Part shown: positions 1 through 8,667 of the stretch, piece after piece
How positions within the stretch are numbered: position 1 is the stretch's first letter
Layout of the letters: every line of letters starts with the position of its first letter
Position numbers and translations under genes: made by a program
The notes under the pieces: generated by a model
Told to the model about the DNA's origin: nothing
Databases searched by the model: none
Seen by the model: only the letters and a program-made list of their open reading frames with translations
Assembly (NCBI RefSeq): GCF_900114445.1
Contig: NZ_FOTB01000001.1
Coordinates: 368,937-432,936, forward strand
Reading direction: 5' to 3'
Origin: Salinicoccus halodurans
GTDB taxonomy: Bacteria > Bacillota > Bacilli > Staphylococcales > Salinicoccaceae
Length of the DNA stretch: 64,000 bases

Positions 1-461
1 TGGATGTGCATCTGATGACCAATCAGCCGGAACAGTTCATCCCGGAATTCGCTGAAATGGGTGTGGCCATGGTCTCCTTCCATATCGAGGCGACAGCCCA
101 TCCGCACCGTATAATGCAGCTGATTCATAATCACGGAATGAAGGCGGGGATTGCACTCAATCCGCATACGCCTGTAAACATGGTCAAACATCTGCTGCCT
201 GAAATCGATTTTGTGCTGATCATGACTGTGAACCCCGGATTCGGCGGACAGGAATTCATCAGTTCCTGTGTGGATAAAATAGAGGAACTGGCCGTGATGA
301 AAGAAGACTCAGGATATGATTTCGCAATTGAAGTGGATGGCGGCATCAACAATGAGACGGCGGAAATATGTACAAAAGCGGGGGCAGGTCTGCTCGTCAG
401 CGGCTCCCATCTGTTCAAATCCGGAGATTGGAAGCGTGCTGTAGACACGCTGAAAGGGTAG
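1..461 (+). CDS. rpe: Ribulose-phosphate 3-epimerase (5' end cut by window)
   Basis: C-terminal two thirds of the TIM-barrel enzyme that interconverts ribulose 5-phosphate and xylulose 5-phosphate in the cytosolic pentose phosphate pathway. The frame is open from base 3 and begins with the family stretch DVHLMT. Visible signatures are VSFHIEA (metal-binding His), MTVNPGFGGQEF and EVDGGI (metal-binding Asp), then the phosphate-binding SGSHLF near the end. The start lies before the window. The next gene, thiN, begins 5 bp after the stop, and rpe-thiN is the usual order in staphylococci, so the two are probably cotranscribed. Family assignment is secure. Confidence 0.97.
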   Translation, partial: DVHLMTNQPEQFIPEFAEMGVAMVSFHIEATAHPHRIMQLIHNHGMKAGIALNPHTPVNMVKHLLPEIDFVLIMTVNPGFGGQEFISSCVDKIEELAVMKEDSGYDFAIEVDGGINNETAEICTKAGAGLLVSGSHLFKSGDWKRAVDTLKG

Positions 462-466
462 ATCAT

Positions 467-1096
467 ATGCATATCAATGTCATAGTACGTGATGCTTCAA
501 GCCATATACAGGAAGTATTCAGAGAGCGGCAGGACGAACCTTGGGCAGGAGTGGACCACGGTGTTGTCCTGCTGCTCAAGGCGGGAATAGTGCCGGCATA
601 TAATTACGGAGACTTCGATTCAATCACAGAAGAAGAAAGAAAATTCATTAAAGAACACATAGACATAGATCCTGTCCCCAGTGAAAAGGATGATACCGAT
701 CTCGCGCTCTGTCTGGCGGACCTTGCTGCAAAAGGATATGAGTCCATCAACGTCTACGGCGCAACAGGCGGCAGGATGGATCACGCACTGGGTAACATTC
801 AGCTGCTGATGCATGAAGAACTCAGAGGGACGGAGATAAAGATCATCGACCGCCAAAATGTTATAAGCCTGATCCAGGAGGGTAAGCATGAAGTGAGACG
901 GCAGGAAGGGATGAAATACATTTCCTTCCTGCCATTTAATGAGAAAACGACTTTATCATTGGACGGCTTCCTGTACGATCTGGATGAACAGCTGCTTGAA
1001 TTTGGTACGACGCTTACAATAAGCAACGAATTTACGAAAAATATAGGAAATGTATATACAGACAAAGACATTCTTATGATACAATCCAAAGACTAG
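467..1096 (+). CDS. thiN: Thiamine pyrophosphokinase
   Basis: Transfers pyrophosphate from ATP to thiamine, giving the cofactor thiamine diphosphate. The 209-residue product has the family's conserved sites: GDFDSI (D49, D51), the acidic KDDTDLAL at 74-81, and the thiamine-site GATGGRMDH at 98-106. The frame is open upstream, but the ATG at 467 is preferred because it follows the rpe stop with an AAAGGG ribosome site and gives the usual N-terminus and length. No thiamine riboswitch is seen upstream, so it probably relies on the rpe transcript. Confidence 0.96.
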   Translation: MHINVIVRDASSHIQEVFRERQDEPWAGVDHGVVLLLKAGIVPAYNYGDFDSITEEERKFIKEHIDIDPVPSEKDDTDLALCLADLAAKGYESINVYGATGGRMDHALGNIQLLMHEELRGTEIKIIDRQNVISLIQEGKHEVRRQEGMKYISFLPFNEKTTLSLDGFLYDLDEQLLEFGTTLTISNEFTKNIGNVYTDKDILMIQSKD

Positions 1097-1114
1097 CATG
1101 AAAGAGGTGATCGA

Positions 1115-1816
1115 ATGATGTTTATGGGTGCAGTTGCCAACGGTCTGGCAATTATCATCGGGGGACTTCTCGGGCTGGTATTTACATTCATACCTGAACC
1201 GATCAAAGACTCAATTATGAAAATCCAGGCACTGGTAATCATGACGCTCGGGATACAGATGGTTGTGCAGGCAGAAGATATCATCGTGACACTTCTCAGT
1301 CTGATCATCGGTGTCGTCATCGGTGAAGTAATCCGGCTTGAGGAGCTGTTGAACCGGTTCGGTCACTGGATGGAATTCAAACTCGGGGATAAACACGCCG
1401 GTAACTTATCGCAGGGGTTTGTTTCAGGTACACTTGTCTTCATCGTCGGAGCCATGGCAATCGTCGGCGGTCTGGATGCGGGACTGAGAGGGTCGAACGA
1501 GGTCCTGTATACAAAGTCCATCATGGATTTCTTCATCGCAGTTGTGATGACCACAACCTACGGGCTCGGGGTGATCATTTCTGGAATACCGGCATTCCTG
1601 TATGAATCCGGAATTATCGTTTCCGCTGCCCAGATCGCGCGGATCATCCCGGAATATATTCTGGATGAGATGATTCTGCAGGTTTCGGCAACCGGCGGCG
1701 TCATTCTTCTTGCCATCGGTCTCAATATGCTGAACGTGACCAAAATGCGGGTGGGGAACATGATACCCGCAATCTTTACAGCAATGGCGATGGTCTACAT
1801 TCTTAATATTTTCTGA
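1115..1816 (+). CDS. DUF554 family membrane protein (YdfK/YqgA-like)
   Basis: A 233-residue, very hydrophobic protein with about six or seven predicted membrane segments and a Gly-rich start (GAVANGLAIIIGGLLG). It matches the DUF554 family, described as a possible transporter but without an established substrate. The characteristic patterns are GIQMVVQ, IIGVVIGE and FVSGTLVFIVGAMAIVGGLDAGLRG. The start has two consecutive ATG codons after AAGAGGTG. It lies 18 bp after thiN and is closed by a hairpin. This gene is not part of the usual Staphylococcus rpe-thiN-rpmB block, so it looks like a local insertion. Function unknown. Confidence 0.85.
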   Translation: MMFMGAVANGLAIIIGGLLGLVFTFIPEPIKDSIMKIQALVIMTLGIQMVVQAEDIIVTLLSLIIGVVIGEVIRLEELLNRFGHWMEFKLGDKHAGNLSQGFVSGTLVFIVGAMAIVGGLDAGLRGSNEVLYTKSIMDFFIAVVMTTTYGLGVIISGIPAFLYESGIIVSAAQIARIIPEYILDEMILQVSATGGVILLAIGLNMLNVTKMRVGNMIPAIFTAMAMVYILNIF

Positions 1817-1820
1817 TTTA

Positions 1821-1864
1821 ATTCCCGGCAGCATGTCAATCTGAAGCTGTCCGGGGATTTTTAA
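1821..1864 (+). terminator. Intrinsic terminator after the DUF554 gene
   Basis: An inverted repeat (AATTCCCGGCAGC paired with GCTGTCCGGGGATT, with one bulge) ends in a short T run. It lies 5 bp after the stop codon and closes the plus-strand unit facing rpmB. Confidence 0.65.
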
Positions 1865-1892
1865 CGGGTGATAATGATATAATAGGCATATA

Positions 1893-1923
1893 AAAAATCC
1901 ACCCGGGGAAATCCCGGATGGAT
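1893..1923 (-). terminator. Intrinsic terminator of rpmB
   Basis: ATCCACCCGGG and TCCCGGATGGAT form a stem with a short GAAA-type loop. Read on the minus strand it is followed by six T. It lies just beyond the rpmB stop and converges with the terminator of the DUF554 gene. Confidence 0.8.
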
Positions 1924-1934
1924 CGAAAGTTGAA

Positions 1935-2123
1935 TTATACGCGCTGTACTTTACCGGATTTGAGGGCACGGGCTGAAACCCATACTCTTTTCGGTTTACC
2001 GTCGACCATGATTCTTACTTTCTGAAGGTTTGCACCGAAGCTTCTTTTGTTAGCGTTCATAGCGTGTGAACGATTGTTTCCTGAAGCCGCTTTGCGTCCT
2101 GTGAAATAGCAAACTTTAGACAT
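1935..2123 (-). CDS. rpmB: 50S ribosomal protein L28
   Basis: A 62-residue basic ribosomal protein of the large subunit. The N-terminus [20 protein letters not shown] and the central [16 protein letters not shown] are typical of L28; this is the short form with no extension. CYFTGRK has a single Cys, so the zinc-binding CxxC type is not present. It is transcribed alone on the minus strand, divergent from the Asp23-family gene, with its own promoter and terminator, as in staphylococci and bacilli. Confidence 0.98.
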   Translation of the reverse strand: MSKVCYFTGRKAASGNNRSHAMNANKRSFGANLQKVRIMVDGKPKRVWVSARALKSGKVQRV

Positions 2124-2189
2124 GCTGTCATCTCCCTTTTATAAAGATTTCAATAAAGATTGATTGCTTTATTCTTTGCATACTATAAT

Positions 2190-2218
2190 ATAATACATGA
2201 TTAGAATTAGATTGACAA
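2190..2218 (-). promoter_or_regulatory. Sigma-A promoter of rpmB
   Basis: On the minus strand TTGTCA (2218-2213) is separated by 17 bp from TATTAT (2195-2190). The region is very AT-rich and points into rpmB. Seen by eye, not measured. Confidence 0.6.
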
Positions 2219-2262
2219 GTAAATTTATATTCAAATGAAAAATGAAAACTGACGGATTTAGC

Positions 2263-2292
2263 TTGTATTTGAAGCATATTTCTGATTATAAT
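2263..2292 (+). promoter_or_regulatory. Sigma-A promoter of the Asp23-family gene and fakA
   Basis: TTGTAT at 2263-2268 and a perfect TATAAT at 2287-2292 are spaced by 18 bp, 26 bp before the start codon. Together with the rpmB promoter this makes 2124-2318 a divergent control region. Nothing else is recognised there. Confidence 0.6.
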
Positions 2293-2318
2293 TAAATGAT
2301 GTGTCAGGGGGGAAAGAT

Positions 2319-2687
2319 ATGACATTGGAAATTAAAAACGATTTGGGCAGCATCGATATCGCGATTGATGTGATAGCAAACATCGCAGGCAATGCAGTAG
2401 TGGAGAGCTACGGTGTCGTCGGAATGGCCTCGAAGCACCAGGTGCGCGACGGCTTTGCAGAATTACTTGGAAAAGAAAATTATGCACGCGGTGTAATTAT
2501 TGAAAATAATGATGGGAATCTGGATGTCGATCTTTATATCATCGTCGGATACGGAATTAAAATATCCGAAGTGGCGAGCAACGTCCAGTCCACTGTAAAA
2601 TATAATCTTGAAAAGACGCTTGGACTGAATATCAACGCTGTGAATATTTATGTACAGGGAGTCAGGATCATCAATTCAGAGGATTGA
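2319..2687 (+). CDS. yloU: Asp23/Gls24 family envelope stress protein
   Basis: A 122-residue member of the Asp23/Gls24 (DUF322) family, small mostly alpha-beta proteins linked to cell-envelope stress. The family stretches are GSIDIAIDVIANIAGNAVVE and the C-terminal SEVASNVQSTVKY, NAVNIYVQGV. The ATG at 2319 is chosen because a strong GGGGGGAAAG site lies 5-11 bp before it; the frame also extends upstream without support. Its stop is 22 bp before fakA. Adjacency of this family to the DAK2 fatty acid kinase is conserved in Firmicutes, but the molecular link is not known. Confidence 0.93.
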   Translation: MTLEIKNDLGSIDIAIDVIANIAGNAVVESYGVVGMASKHQVRDGFAELLGKENYARGVIIENNDGNLDVDLYIIVGYGIKISEVASNVQSTVKYNLEKTLGLNINAVNIYVQGVRIINSED

Positions 2688-2709
2688 TCAGGGAGGATTT
2701 ACGATAGAA

Positions 2710-4344
2710 ATGAATAAGATAGATGGCAAAATGTTTAAAAATATGATTTTAAGTGGGGCCGAAAACCTTCGGCAACACGCTGAATATGTGGATTCATTAA
2801 ACGTCTTCCCTGTCCCGGATGGTGATACAGGTACGAATATGAACCTATCGATGACTTCAGGTGCCGATGAAGTGGCACACAAGGATGATACACACATCGG
2901 TACAGTCGGCAAGTATTATTCAAAAGGTCTTCTGATGGGGGCGCGGGGTAACTCCGGTGTCATCCTTTCCCAGCTTTTCAGAGGCTTTTCAAAGGCAATT
3001 GAAAATAAAGATACAATAGACGCTTCCGAATTTGCCTCCGCTCTGGGAACGGGAGTAAAAACAGCCTATAAGGCGGTCATGAAGCCGGTAGAGGGCACAA
3101 TCCTCACCGTCGCGAAAGATTCAGCCGCTGCTGCAGAAGATGCTGCGGCTGATGCCGATTCGATCATCAGCATCATGGAAACAGTGATCAAGGAGGCTAA
3201 AGCTTCACTTAAGCGTACACCGGACCTGCTTCCCGTATTAAAAGAGGTCGGTGTCGTGGATTCCGGCGGGCAGGGACTGGTATATGTATATGAAGGCTTC
3301 CTCTCTGCGCTGAAGGGCGAGAAGATAGAATCCGTGACTGAAAAGGTGGATACAGACAAATTCGTTGAGGACACGCATGAATTTGATGAATTCATGACAG
3401 CAGAAGATATTGAGTTCGGTTTCTGTACTGAATTCATGGTGCGCTTTGAAGATGGGAAACGTGAATTCGATGAGGATGCTTTCCGTAAGGATATGAGCGG
3501 CTTCGGTGATTCACTGCTCGTAATTTCGGATGATGAAATAGCCAAGGTCCATGTGCATACCGAAACTCCGGGCGAGGCGATGACATATGGCGCCACGTAT
3601 GGTGAGCTCATCAAGATGAAGATTGAGAACATGCGTGAGCAGTTCCGCACGATCCAGGAGAAAAAGGCTCCCAAAGAGAAGAAATCCTATGACACTGCCG
3701 TCATCACCGTATCTTCCGGTGAGGGCATCAACAAGCTTTTCAGAAGCATTGGTGCAACCCATGTAATCAACGGCGGTCAGACGATGAATCCTTCCACAGA
3801 AGATATACTTAAAATCATCGAAGATGAAGATGTGAAGAAAGTCATCATCCTCCCTAATAATAAAAACATCATCATGGCAGCCGAACAGGCGCGTGATATG
3901 CTGGAAATACCGGCAGTCGTCATTCCGACAACTTCCATACCTGAAGGGCTCGCAAGCCTGCTGTCTTATTCTCCGGATGTCGATTTGGATGATAACAGGG
4001 ATGCGATGCAGGAATCACTGGAATATGTTAAGACCGGCCAGGTGACGTACGCTGTACGCGATACGAAGATTGACGGTATGAAAATTAAAAAAGATCAGCA
4101 TATGGGAATCAATGACGGCAAAATCACTGCTGCGAATGATTCCCGGGAAGAAACATTGAAAACACTGATTGAATCAATGCTTGATGACGATTCTGAAATT
4201 GTCACGATACTGATCGGCACAGAAGGCAGCCGTGAGGAAGTCGACCGCATTGTAGACATGATCGAAGCTGAATATGACGAAGTTGAATTTGAAGTTCACG
4301 ATGGTCAGCAGCCGGTGTACAGTTACCTGCTATCTGTAGAATAG
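2710..4344 (+). CDS. fakA: Fatty acid kinase, catalytic subunit (DAK2 domain)
   Basis: FakA phosphorylates fatty acids carried by FakB proteins, making acyl-phosphate for PlsY/PlsX-dependent phospholipid synthesis. The 544-residue protein has an N-terminal DAK2 nucleotide-binding domain with DGDTGTNM (D37, D39) and MGARGNSGVILSQLFRGF, a middle domain, and a C-terminal DegV-like DUF1949-type region. Start: the ATG at 2710 follows GGGAGG; the longer upstream frame overlaps the previous gene and lacks a ribosome site. FakB genes are not in the window. Functionally it connects with the fapR-plsX operon 4 kb downstream. Confidence 0.96.
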   Translation: MNKIDGKMFKNMILSGAENLRQHAEYVDSLNVFPVPDGDTGTNMNLSMTSGADEVAHKDDTHIGTVGKYYSKGLLMGARGNSGVILSQLFRGFSKAIENKDTIDASEFASALGTGVKTAYKAVMKPVEGTILTVAKDSAAAAEDAAADADSIISIMETVIKEAKASLKRTPDLLPVLKEVGVVDSGGQGLVYVYEGFLSALKGEKIESVTEKVDTDKFVEDTHEFDEFMTAEDIEFGFCTEFMVRFEDGKREFDEDAFRKDMSGFGDSLLVISDDEIAKVHVHTETPGEAMTYGATYGELIKMKIENMREQFRTIQEKKAPKEKKSYDTAVITVSSGEGINKLFRSIGATHVINGGQTMNPSTEDILKIIEDEDVKKVIILPNNKNIIMAAEQARDMLEIPAVVIPTTSIPEGLASLLSYSPDVDLDDNRDAMQESLEYVKTGQVTYAVRDTKIDGMKIKKDQHMGINDGKITAANDSREETLKTLIESMLDDDSEIVTILIGTEGSREEVDRIVDMIEAEYDEVEFEVHDGQQPVYSYLLSVE

Positions 4345-4354
4345 ACATACATGA

Positions 4355-4386
4355 CCACACCGGTTTTACGACCGGTGTGGTTTTTT
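4355..4386 (+). terminator. Intrinsic terminator after fakA
   Basis: A perfect 10-bp stem (CCACACCGGT / ACCGGTGTGG), six-base loop and T6. It lies 10 bp past the fakA stop. No convincing promoter was found between it and sdaAB. Confidence 0.95.
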
Positions 4387-4421
4387 GGAAAATTTTTACT
4401 TATTATCCAAGGGGGATTATC

Positions 4422-5087
4422 ATGAAATATAAAAGTGTGTTTGATATCATCGGTCCGGTAATGGTAGGGCCTTCATCCTCCCATACTGCGGGGGCGGCGA
4501 GAATCGGACTGCTTGCGCGCAGTCTTTTTGGCGGACAGCCGGATCATGCGGACATCTACCTTTACGGATCCTTCAAAGATACTTATAAAGGACATGGTAC
4601 GGACGTCGCACTCATCGGGGGACTGCTTGGCTTTGACACTGATGATGACCGCATCATCACCGCAGAGGAACAGGCTAGAGAAGCGGGCCTGCATGTACAG
4701 TTCATCAAGATGGAGGAAGAACGCTCCCATCCGAATACGGCGCTGCTGCACCTTGTCAAAGGCGATGAGCGTCTCACAGTGGAAGGCATCTCCATCGGGG
4801 GCGGCAAGATAGAGCTTGTCAGCATCAACGATTATGAAATAAACGTATCGGGCAACTATCCGACCCTCCTCATTTTCCATAAAGATACTTTCGGTACGAT
4901 TGCACGGGTGACAACGATACTCGGCAACAATGAAATCAACGTCAGCCAGATGAACGTATCGCGTAAGGAAAAAGGGGATATTGCCCTGATGACGATTGAA
5001 CTTGATGATGAAATCAGTGATCACATCATCAAGGAAGCCAGCGGCGCTGAAGGTGTGGACAGAGTCATAGAAATGAAAGAAAGTTAG
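4422..5087 (+). CDS. sdaAB: L-serine dehydratase, iron-sulfur-dependent, beta subunit
   Basis: With SdaAA it deaminates L-serine to pyruvate and ammonia using a [4Fe-4S] cluster. The 221-residue product starts with the family motif GPSSSHTAGAARIG, has SFKDTYKGHGTD, and ends in an ACT-type regulatory domain (about 148-221, YPTLLIFHKDTFGTIARVTTIL). The ATG at 4422 follows AAGGGGG; the frame upstream runs through the terminator and is not used. The position between fakA and recG is the Bacillus subtilis arrangement; Staphylococcus aureus keeps sda genes elsewhere. Confidence 0.96.
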   Translation: MKYKSVFDIIGPVMVGPSSSHTAGAARIGLLARSLFGGQPDHADIYLYGSFKDTYKGHGTDVALIGGLLGFDTDDDRIITAEEQAREAGLHVQFIKMEEERSHPNTALLHLVKGDERLTVEGISIGGGKIELVSINDYEINVSGNYPTLLIFHKDTFGTIARVTTILGNNEINVSQMNVSRKEKGDIALMTIELDDEISDHIIKEASGAEGVDRVIEMKES

Positions 5088-5099
5088 GAGGGGTTTTAT

Positions 5100-5972
5100 A
5101 TGTTCAACAGTATAGATCAGTTGGTGGAAACGGCAAACAGTGAACAGGAATCAATTGCCGATGTTATGATCAGCCAGGAGATGGAAGTGACAGGCCGCTC
5201 TTACCTTGATGTATATAAAGATATGGAGAGAAATCTGGAAGTGATGGAATCTGCAGTGGAAGAGGGCATTGCGGGTGTCACAAGCACTACAGGGCTGACA
5301 GGGATGGATGCAGTCAAGATGAAGAAGTACATCGAAAGTGGAAAGGGCCTGAGCGGGGATCTCACGCTTTATGCCATTGCCCACGCAGTCAGTACGAATG
5401 AAGTGAACGCTGCCATGGGTAAAATCTGCGCAACTCCGACGGCAGGATCCGCAGGTGTTGTACCGGGCGTATTGTTCGCCATGAAGGAGAAGCATGACGT
5501 CTCCCGGGAGGACATGATCAAATTCCTGTTTACTTCAGGTGCCTTCGGTTTCGTCGTGGCGAATAATGCAAGTATTTCAGGTGCGGCCGGCGGCTGCCAG
5601 GCGGAAGTGGGCAGTGCCAGCGCCATGGCGGCGGCCGCCCTTGTCGAAATGGCCGGCGGCACACCGGCTATGAGCGCCCATGGTTTTGCAATCGCTCTTA
5701 AAAATATGCTCGGGCTGGTCTGCGATCCTGTCGCAGGCCTGGTGGAAGTGCCCTGCGTCAAACGGAACGCTGCCGGCGCAAGCAACGCACTGACGGCCGC
5801 TGATATGGCACTCGCTGGAATTGAATCGAGGATTCCGGCGGATGAAGTTGTGGAAGCAATGTACAAAATCGGTCTCACCATGCCTTCGGCACTGCGTGAG
5901 ACGGGCCGCGGAGGTCTTGCGGCTACACCGACAGGGGAACGTCTGAAACAGGAAATCTTCGGTGGCCAGTAA
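5100..5972 (+). CDS. sdaAA: L-serine dehydratase, iron-sulfur-dependent, alpha subunit
   Basis: Catalytic subunit, 290 residues. Likely cluster and substrate residues sit in GKICATPTAGSAGVVPG, in SGAAGGCQAEVGSASAM and in LVCDPVAGLVEVPCVKRNAAGASNA, the Cys-containing stretches conserved in the family. The C-terminus has the GRGGLAATPTG signature. It follows sdaAB by 12 bp with a strong AGGAGGGG ribosome site, and its stop overlaps the recG start by one base, so the three genes are likely cotranscribed. Confidence 0.97.
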   Translation: MFNSIDQLVETANSEQESIADVMISQEMEVTGRSYLDVYKDMERNLEVMESAVEEGIAGVTSTTGLTGMDAVKMKKYIESGKGLSGDLTLYAIAHAVSTNEVNAAMGKICATPTAGSAGVVPGVLFAMKEKHDVSREDMIKFLFTSGAFGFVVANNASISGAAGGCQAEVGSASAMAAAALVEMAGGTPAMSAHGFAIALKNMLGLVCDPVAGLVEVPCVKRNAAGASNALTAADMALAGIESRIPADEVVEAMYKIGLTMPSALRETGRGGLAATPTGERLKQEIFGGQ

Positions 5973-7945
5973 TGGTGGCGATGTATCAGGTCATAACTCC
6001 TGAGAAACCAGTCGGAATCTTAAAAGGTGTGGGTCCGAAAGTGGCAGAAAAGCTGATGTCCATCGGGATTGAAACTGTCAATGACGTAGTATTCCATATT
6101 CCGAACAACTATGAGAACCTGAGCGTCATGAACCTGAATGATGCTGAAAATAATGATAAGGTCACGGTTCAGGGCACTGTTAAAACAGAGCCGGCCCTTG
6201 CCTGGTTCAGAGGCGGCAAAAACCGTCTGACAGTCTTTATGGAAATCGACGGCATATATGTGAAGGTCATATTTTTCAACCAGCCCTATCTGAAAGATAA
6301 ACTGATCATCGGGGAAGAAGTAAGACTGTCCGGAAAATATCTGAAGCATAAGTTGGAAATCAATGGCCAGCGTCTGATATTCGAAGCGGGAGAAGGTTTC
6401 CGTGTGAAATATCCGATGGGCAAAGTCATGCACTCAAAAACATTCAATAAGATTGTCGCCGAAGTGTTCCATGCATTTTCATTCAACTATGATCTGCCTG
6501 AGGCGGTAAAAAGCAAATACCGTCTGCTGTCAGTAAGGGAAGCTTTGAGGCTGATCCATTTTCCGAAAAGCCAGCATGACATCAAAGAAGGCCGGCGCAC
6601 CATCAAATTTTATGAGCTGTTCATGTTCCAGTTGAGACTGATGGAGAAGAGGCAGGAAGAGCGTGTCAGAAATGAGCGCTACATCATTGACTATGACATT
6701 GATGAACTGAAAGCATTCATAGACACCCTGCCGTTCGATCTCACAGGGGACCAGAAGAAATGCACGAATGAAATATGCCGTGACCTGAAACAGAATGTTT
6801 CCATGCACCGGCTTCTCCAGGGTGACGTAGGGAGCGGTAAGACGATTGTTGCAGGCATCGCCGCATATGCGGTGAAGACGATCGGCGAGCAAACGGCCGT
6901 GATGGTGCCGACGGAAGTATTGGCAAACCAGCATTACCAGTCGTTCATCGATACATTCGGCGGCCGTCTCACGATTGCCAAACTGACCGGTACGACAACC
7001 AAAAAGGAAAAGATGGAAATCGTGACACGGCTTGAGTCAGGTGAAATCGATCTGATTATCGGCACACATTCTCTGATTGAGGATGACGTCTATTTTGACA
7101 GACTGTCATTGATCATTACCGATGAGCAGCACCGTTTCGGAGTCAATCAGAGGAAGAGACTGAATGATAAGGCACATCGCAAGAACGTGCTTTATATGAC
7201 AGCGACGCCGATTCCGAGGACACTTTCAATCACCACGTTCGGTGACATGGATGTATCCATCATCAGGGAAATGCCGAAAGGCCGCAAACCGGTTGAAACC
7301 TACTGGCGGCGCTACGAAGAAGTGGAAGAAGTAATAGCGTCCATCGCTGCAGAAGTCAAAAAGGGGCACAACGCCTATATCGTAGCCCCGCTGATAGAAG
7401 AATCGGAGACGCTGGACTTGAAGAATGTCCAGGAAATCTACCAGATGTTCCTGGATTATTTCGGCGAAGAACAGGTTGAACTTGTGCACGGCCGGATGAA
7501 ATCTGCAGAGAAAGCGGAGGGTATGGGCCGCTTCGAACGGCTTGAGAAACCGGTTCTTGTATCGACGACAGTGATCGAAGTCGGCATCAACGTGCCGAAT
7601 GCCACTTATATGGTTATCTTCAATGCCGAACGTTTCGGCCTGTCCACACTCCACCAGCTGCGCGGGAGAGTGGGACGGAGTGACAGGCAGAGTTATTGCG
7701 CACTCGTCAGCGATCCGAAAACTGAAAACGCAAAACAGAGGATCGATATCATGACTTCCACGACTGATGGATTTGAACTCAGTGAGCAGGATCTGGAAAT
7801 GCGGGGGCCGGGTGACTACTTCGGTGTCAGACAGAGCGGACTGCCGGAATTCAAAGTCGCGGACCTTGCCGAGGATTACAGAATACTTGAGCATGCACGC
7901 CTCAGTGCAATAGAGCTGTCAGGAGAAATGAGGAAAAACGCATGA
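5972..7945 (+). CDS. recG: ATP-dependent DNA helicase RecG
   Basis: Remodels stalled replication forks and branched recombination intermediates. About 657 residues: an N-terminal wedge/OB domain (roughly 1-240), Walker A GDVGSGKT at 284-291, DEQH box at 384-387, TATPIPRT, and the C-terminal helicase domain with STTVIEVGINVPNA, HQLRGRVGRS and EMRGPGDYFGVRQSG (RecG/TRG motif). The start may be the ATG at 5972, overlapping the sdaAA stop (TAATG), or the ATG at 5981; neither has a strong ribosome site. Its last codons overlap srtA by 4 bp. Confidence 0.97.
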   Translation: MVAMYQVITPEKPVGILKGVGPKVAEKLMSIGIETVNDVVFHIPNNYENLSVMNLNDAENNDKVTVQGTVKTEPALAWFRGGKNRLTVFMEIDGIYVKVIFFNQPYLKDKLIIGEEVRLSGKYLKHKLEINGQRLIFEAGEGFRVKYPMGKVMHSKTFNKIVAEVFHAFSFNYDLPEAVKSKYRLLSVREALRLIHFPKSQHDIKEGRRTIKFYELFMFQLRLMEKRQEERVRNERYIIDYDIDELKAFIDTLPFDLTGDQKKCTNEICRDLKQNVSMHRLLQGDVGSGKTIVAGIAAYAVKTIGEQTAVMVPTEVLANQHYQSFIDTFGGRLTIAKLTGTTTKKEKMEIVTRLESGEIDLIIGTHSLIEDDVYFDRLSLIITDEQHRFGVNQRKRLNDKAHRKNVLYMTATPIPRTLSITTFGDMDVSIIREMPKGRKPVETYWRRYEEVEEVIASIAAEVKKGHNAYIVAPLIEESETLDLKNVQEIYQMFLDYFGEEQVELVHGRMKSAEKAEGMGRFERLEKPVLVSTTVIEVGINVPNATYMVIFNAERFGLSTLHQLRGRVGRSDRQSYCALVSDPKTENAKQRIDIMTSTTDGFELSEQDLEMRGPGDYFGVRQSGLPEFKVADLAEDYRILEHARLSAIELSGEMRKNA

Positions 7946-8613
7946 GATTATTTCTAAGATTACTGGGGATTATCCTGATGCTTTCGGCTGTCGTACTTTT
8001 CTTCTGGCAGGATATCCGGGAGTTTTTCACCGACCGTGTCAATGACCGCATCATCGAAGCCTACCGGGACGGAGACTCGTCAGTCGAAGTCGGGCAGCTG
8101 GAATCGATGATCACCGGCATCAGTACAGACGGAGGAGACCCGGATGCGTCAGATGGTGTCTCCGGTGAGCCGGACGCTGCACAGTCAGGAATCAATATCG
8201 GGGAAGGGATGGCCGGAGTCCTGAAAATCGAATCGGCCGGCATCAATGAGCCGGTGTTCAGCGGACCCGTGACGGAGGAAAAGATGCGTAACGGTGTTTC
8301 TTTTGTCAATGACACCGATCATCTAGATATGCAGAACATACCGATTGCCGGCCACCGTGTAGAAGGTGCGGGTATCCGGTTCAACTATCTGGACCGGGCG
8401 TCGGTCGGCGACAGGATTGAATTCATTACGGATGAAGAGACGCGTCAATATGAAATAACGGATATATTCGATGTCAATCCCTCACAGGTGGAAGTGATGG
8501 ACCAGCGGAAAGGGCAGCCTCAGCAGCTCACGCTCATCACCTGTGAAGACTACAATCCTGACACACTCCTTTTTGAAAAGCGGATGATCGTAAAAGCGAC
8601 AATTACAGACTGA
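7942..8613 (+). CDS. srtA: Class A sortase (housekeeping transpeptidase)
   Basis: Membrane-anchored cysteine transpeptidase that joins LPXTG surface proteins to the cell wall. The 223-residue product has an N-terminal membrane anchor (about 4-25), an acidic Gly/Asp-rich linker (about 45-85), and a sortase domain very like S. aureus SrtA: GVSFVND, NIPIAGHR (catalytic H138), LTLITCEDYN (C201) and FEKR (R214). It overlaps recG by ATGA, so it is probably coupled to it, and a terminator follows. A location between recG and fapR is unusual. No LPXTG substrate is encoded here. Confidence 0.94.
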   Translation: MRLFLRLLGIILMLSAVVLFFWQDIREFFTDRVNDRIIEAYRDGDSSVEVGQLESMITGISTDGGDPDASDGVSGEPDAAQSGINIGEGMAGVLKIESAGINEPVFSGPVTEEKMRNGVSFVNDTDHLDMQNIPIAGHRVEGAGIRFNYLDRASVGDRIEFITDEETRQYEITDIFDVNPSQVEVMDQRKGQPQQLTLITCEDYNPDTLLFEKRMIVKATITD

Positions 8614-8618
8614 AAGTT

Positions 8619-8657
8619 AAAATGGTTACTTCTTGAAAGAAGCAGCCATTTTTTTAT
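8619..8657 (+). terminator. Intrinsic terminator after srtA
   Basis: AAATGG..TACTTCTT pairs with AAGAAG..CCATTT around a TGAA loop, with one mismatch, followed by T7. It separates the recG-srtA unit from the fapR operon. Confidence 0.88.
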
Positions 8658-8667
8658 GAAGTTTATA

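Noticed and set aside
1424-1969. 181-residue minus-strand frame over the DUF554 gene and its terminator
   Set aside because: Cys/His-rich shadow translation opposite a clear membrane protein, crossing both terminators and the rpmB end.
4384-4400. CodY box before sdaAB
   Set aside because: The AATTTTC half-site on the minus strand lacks a matching second half; four positions differ from the consensus.
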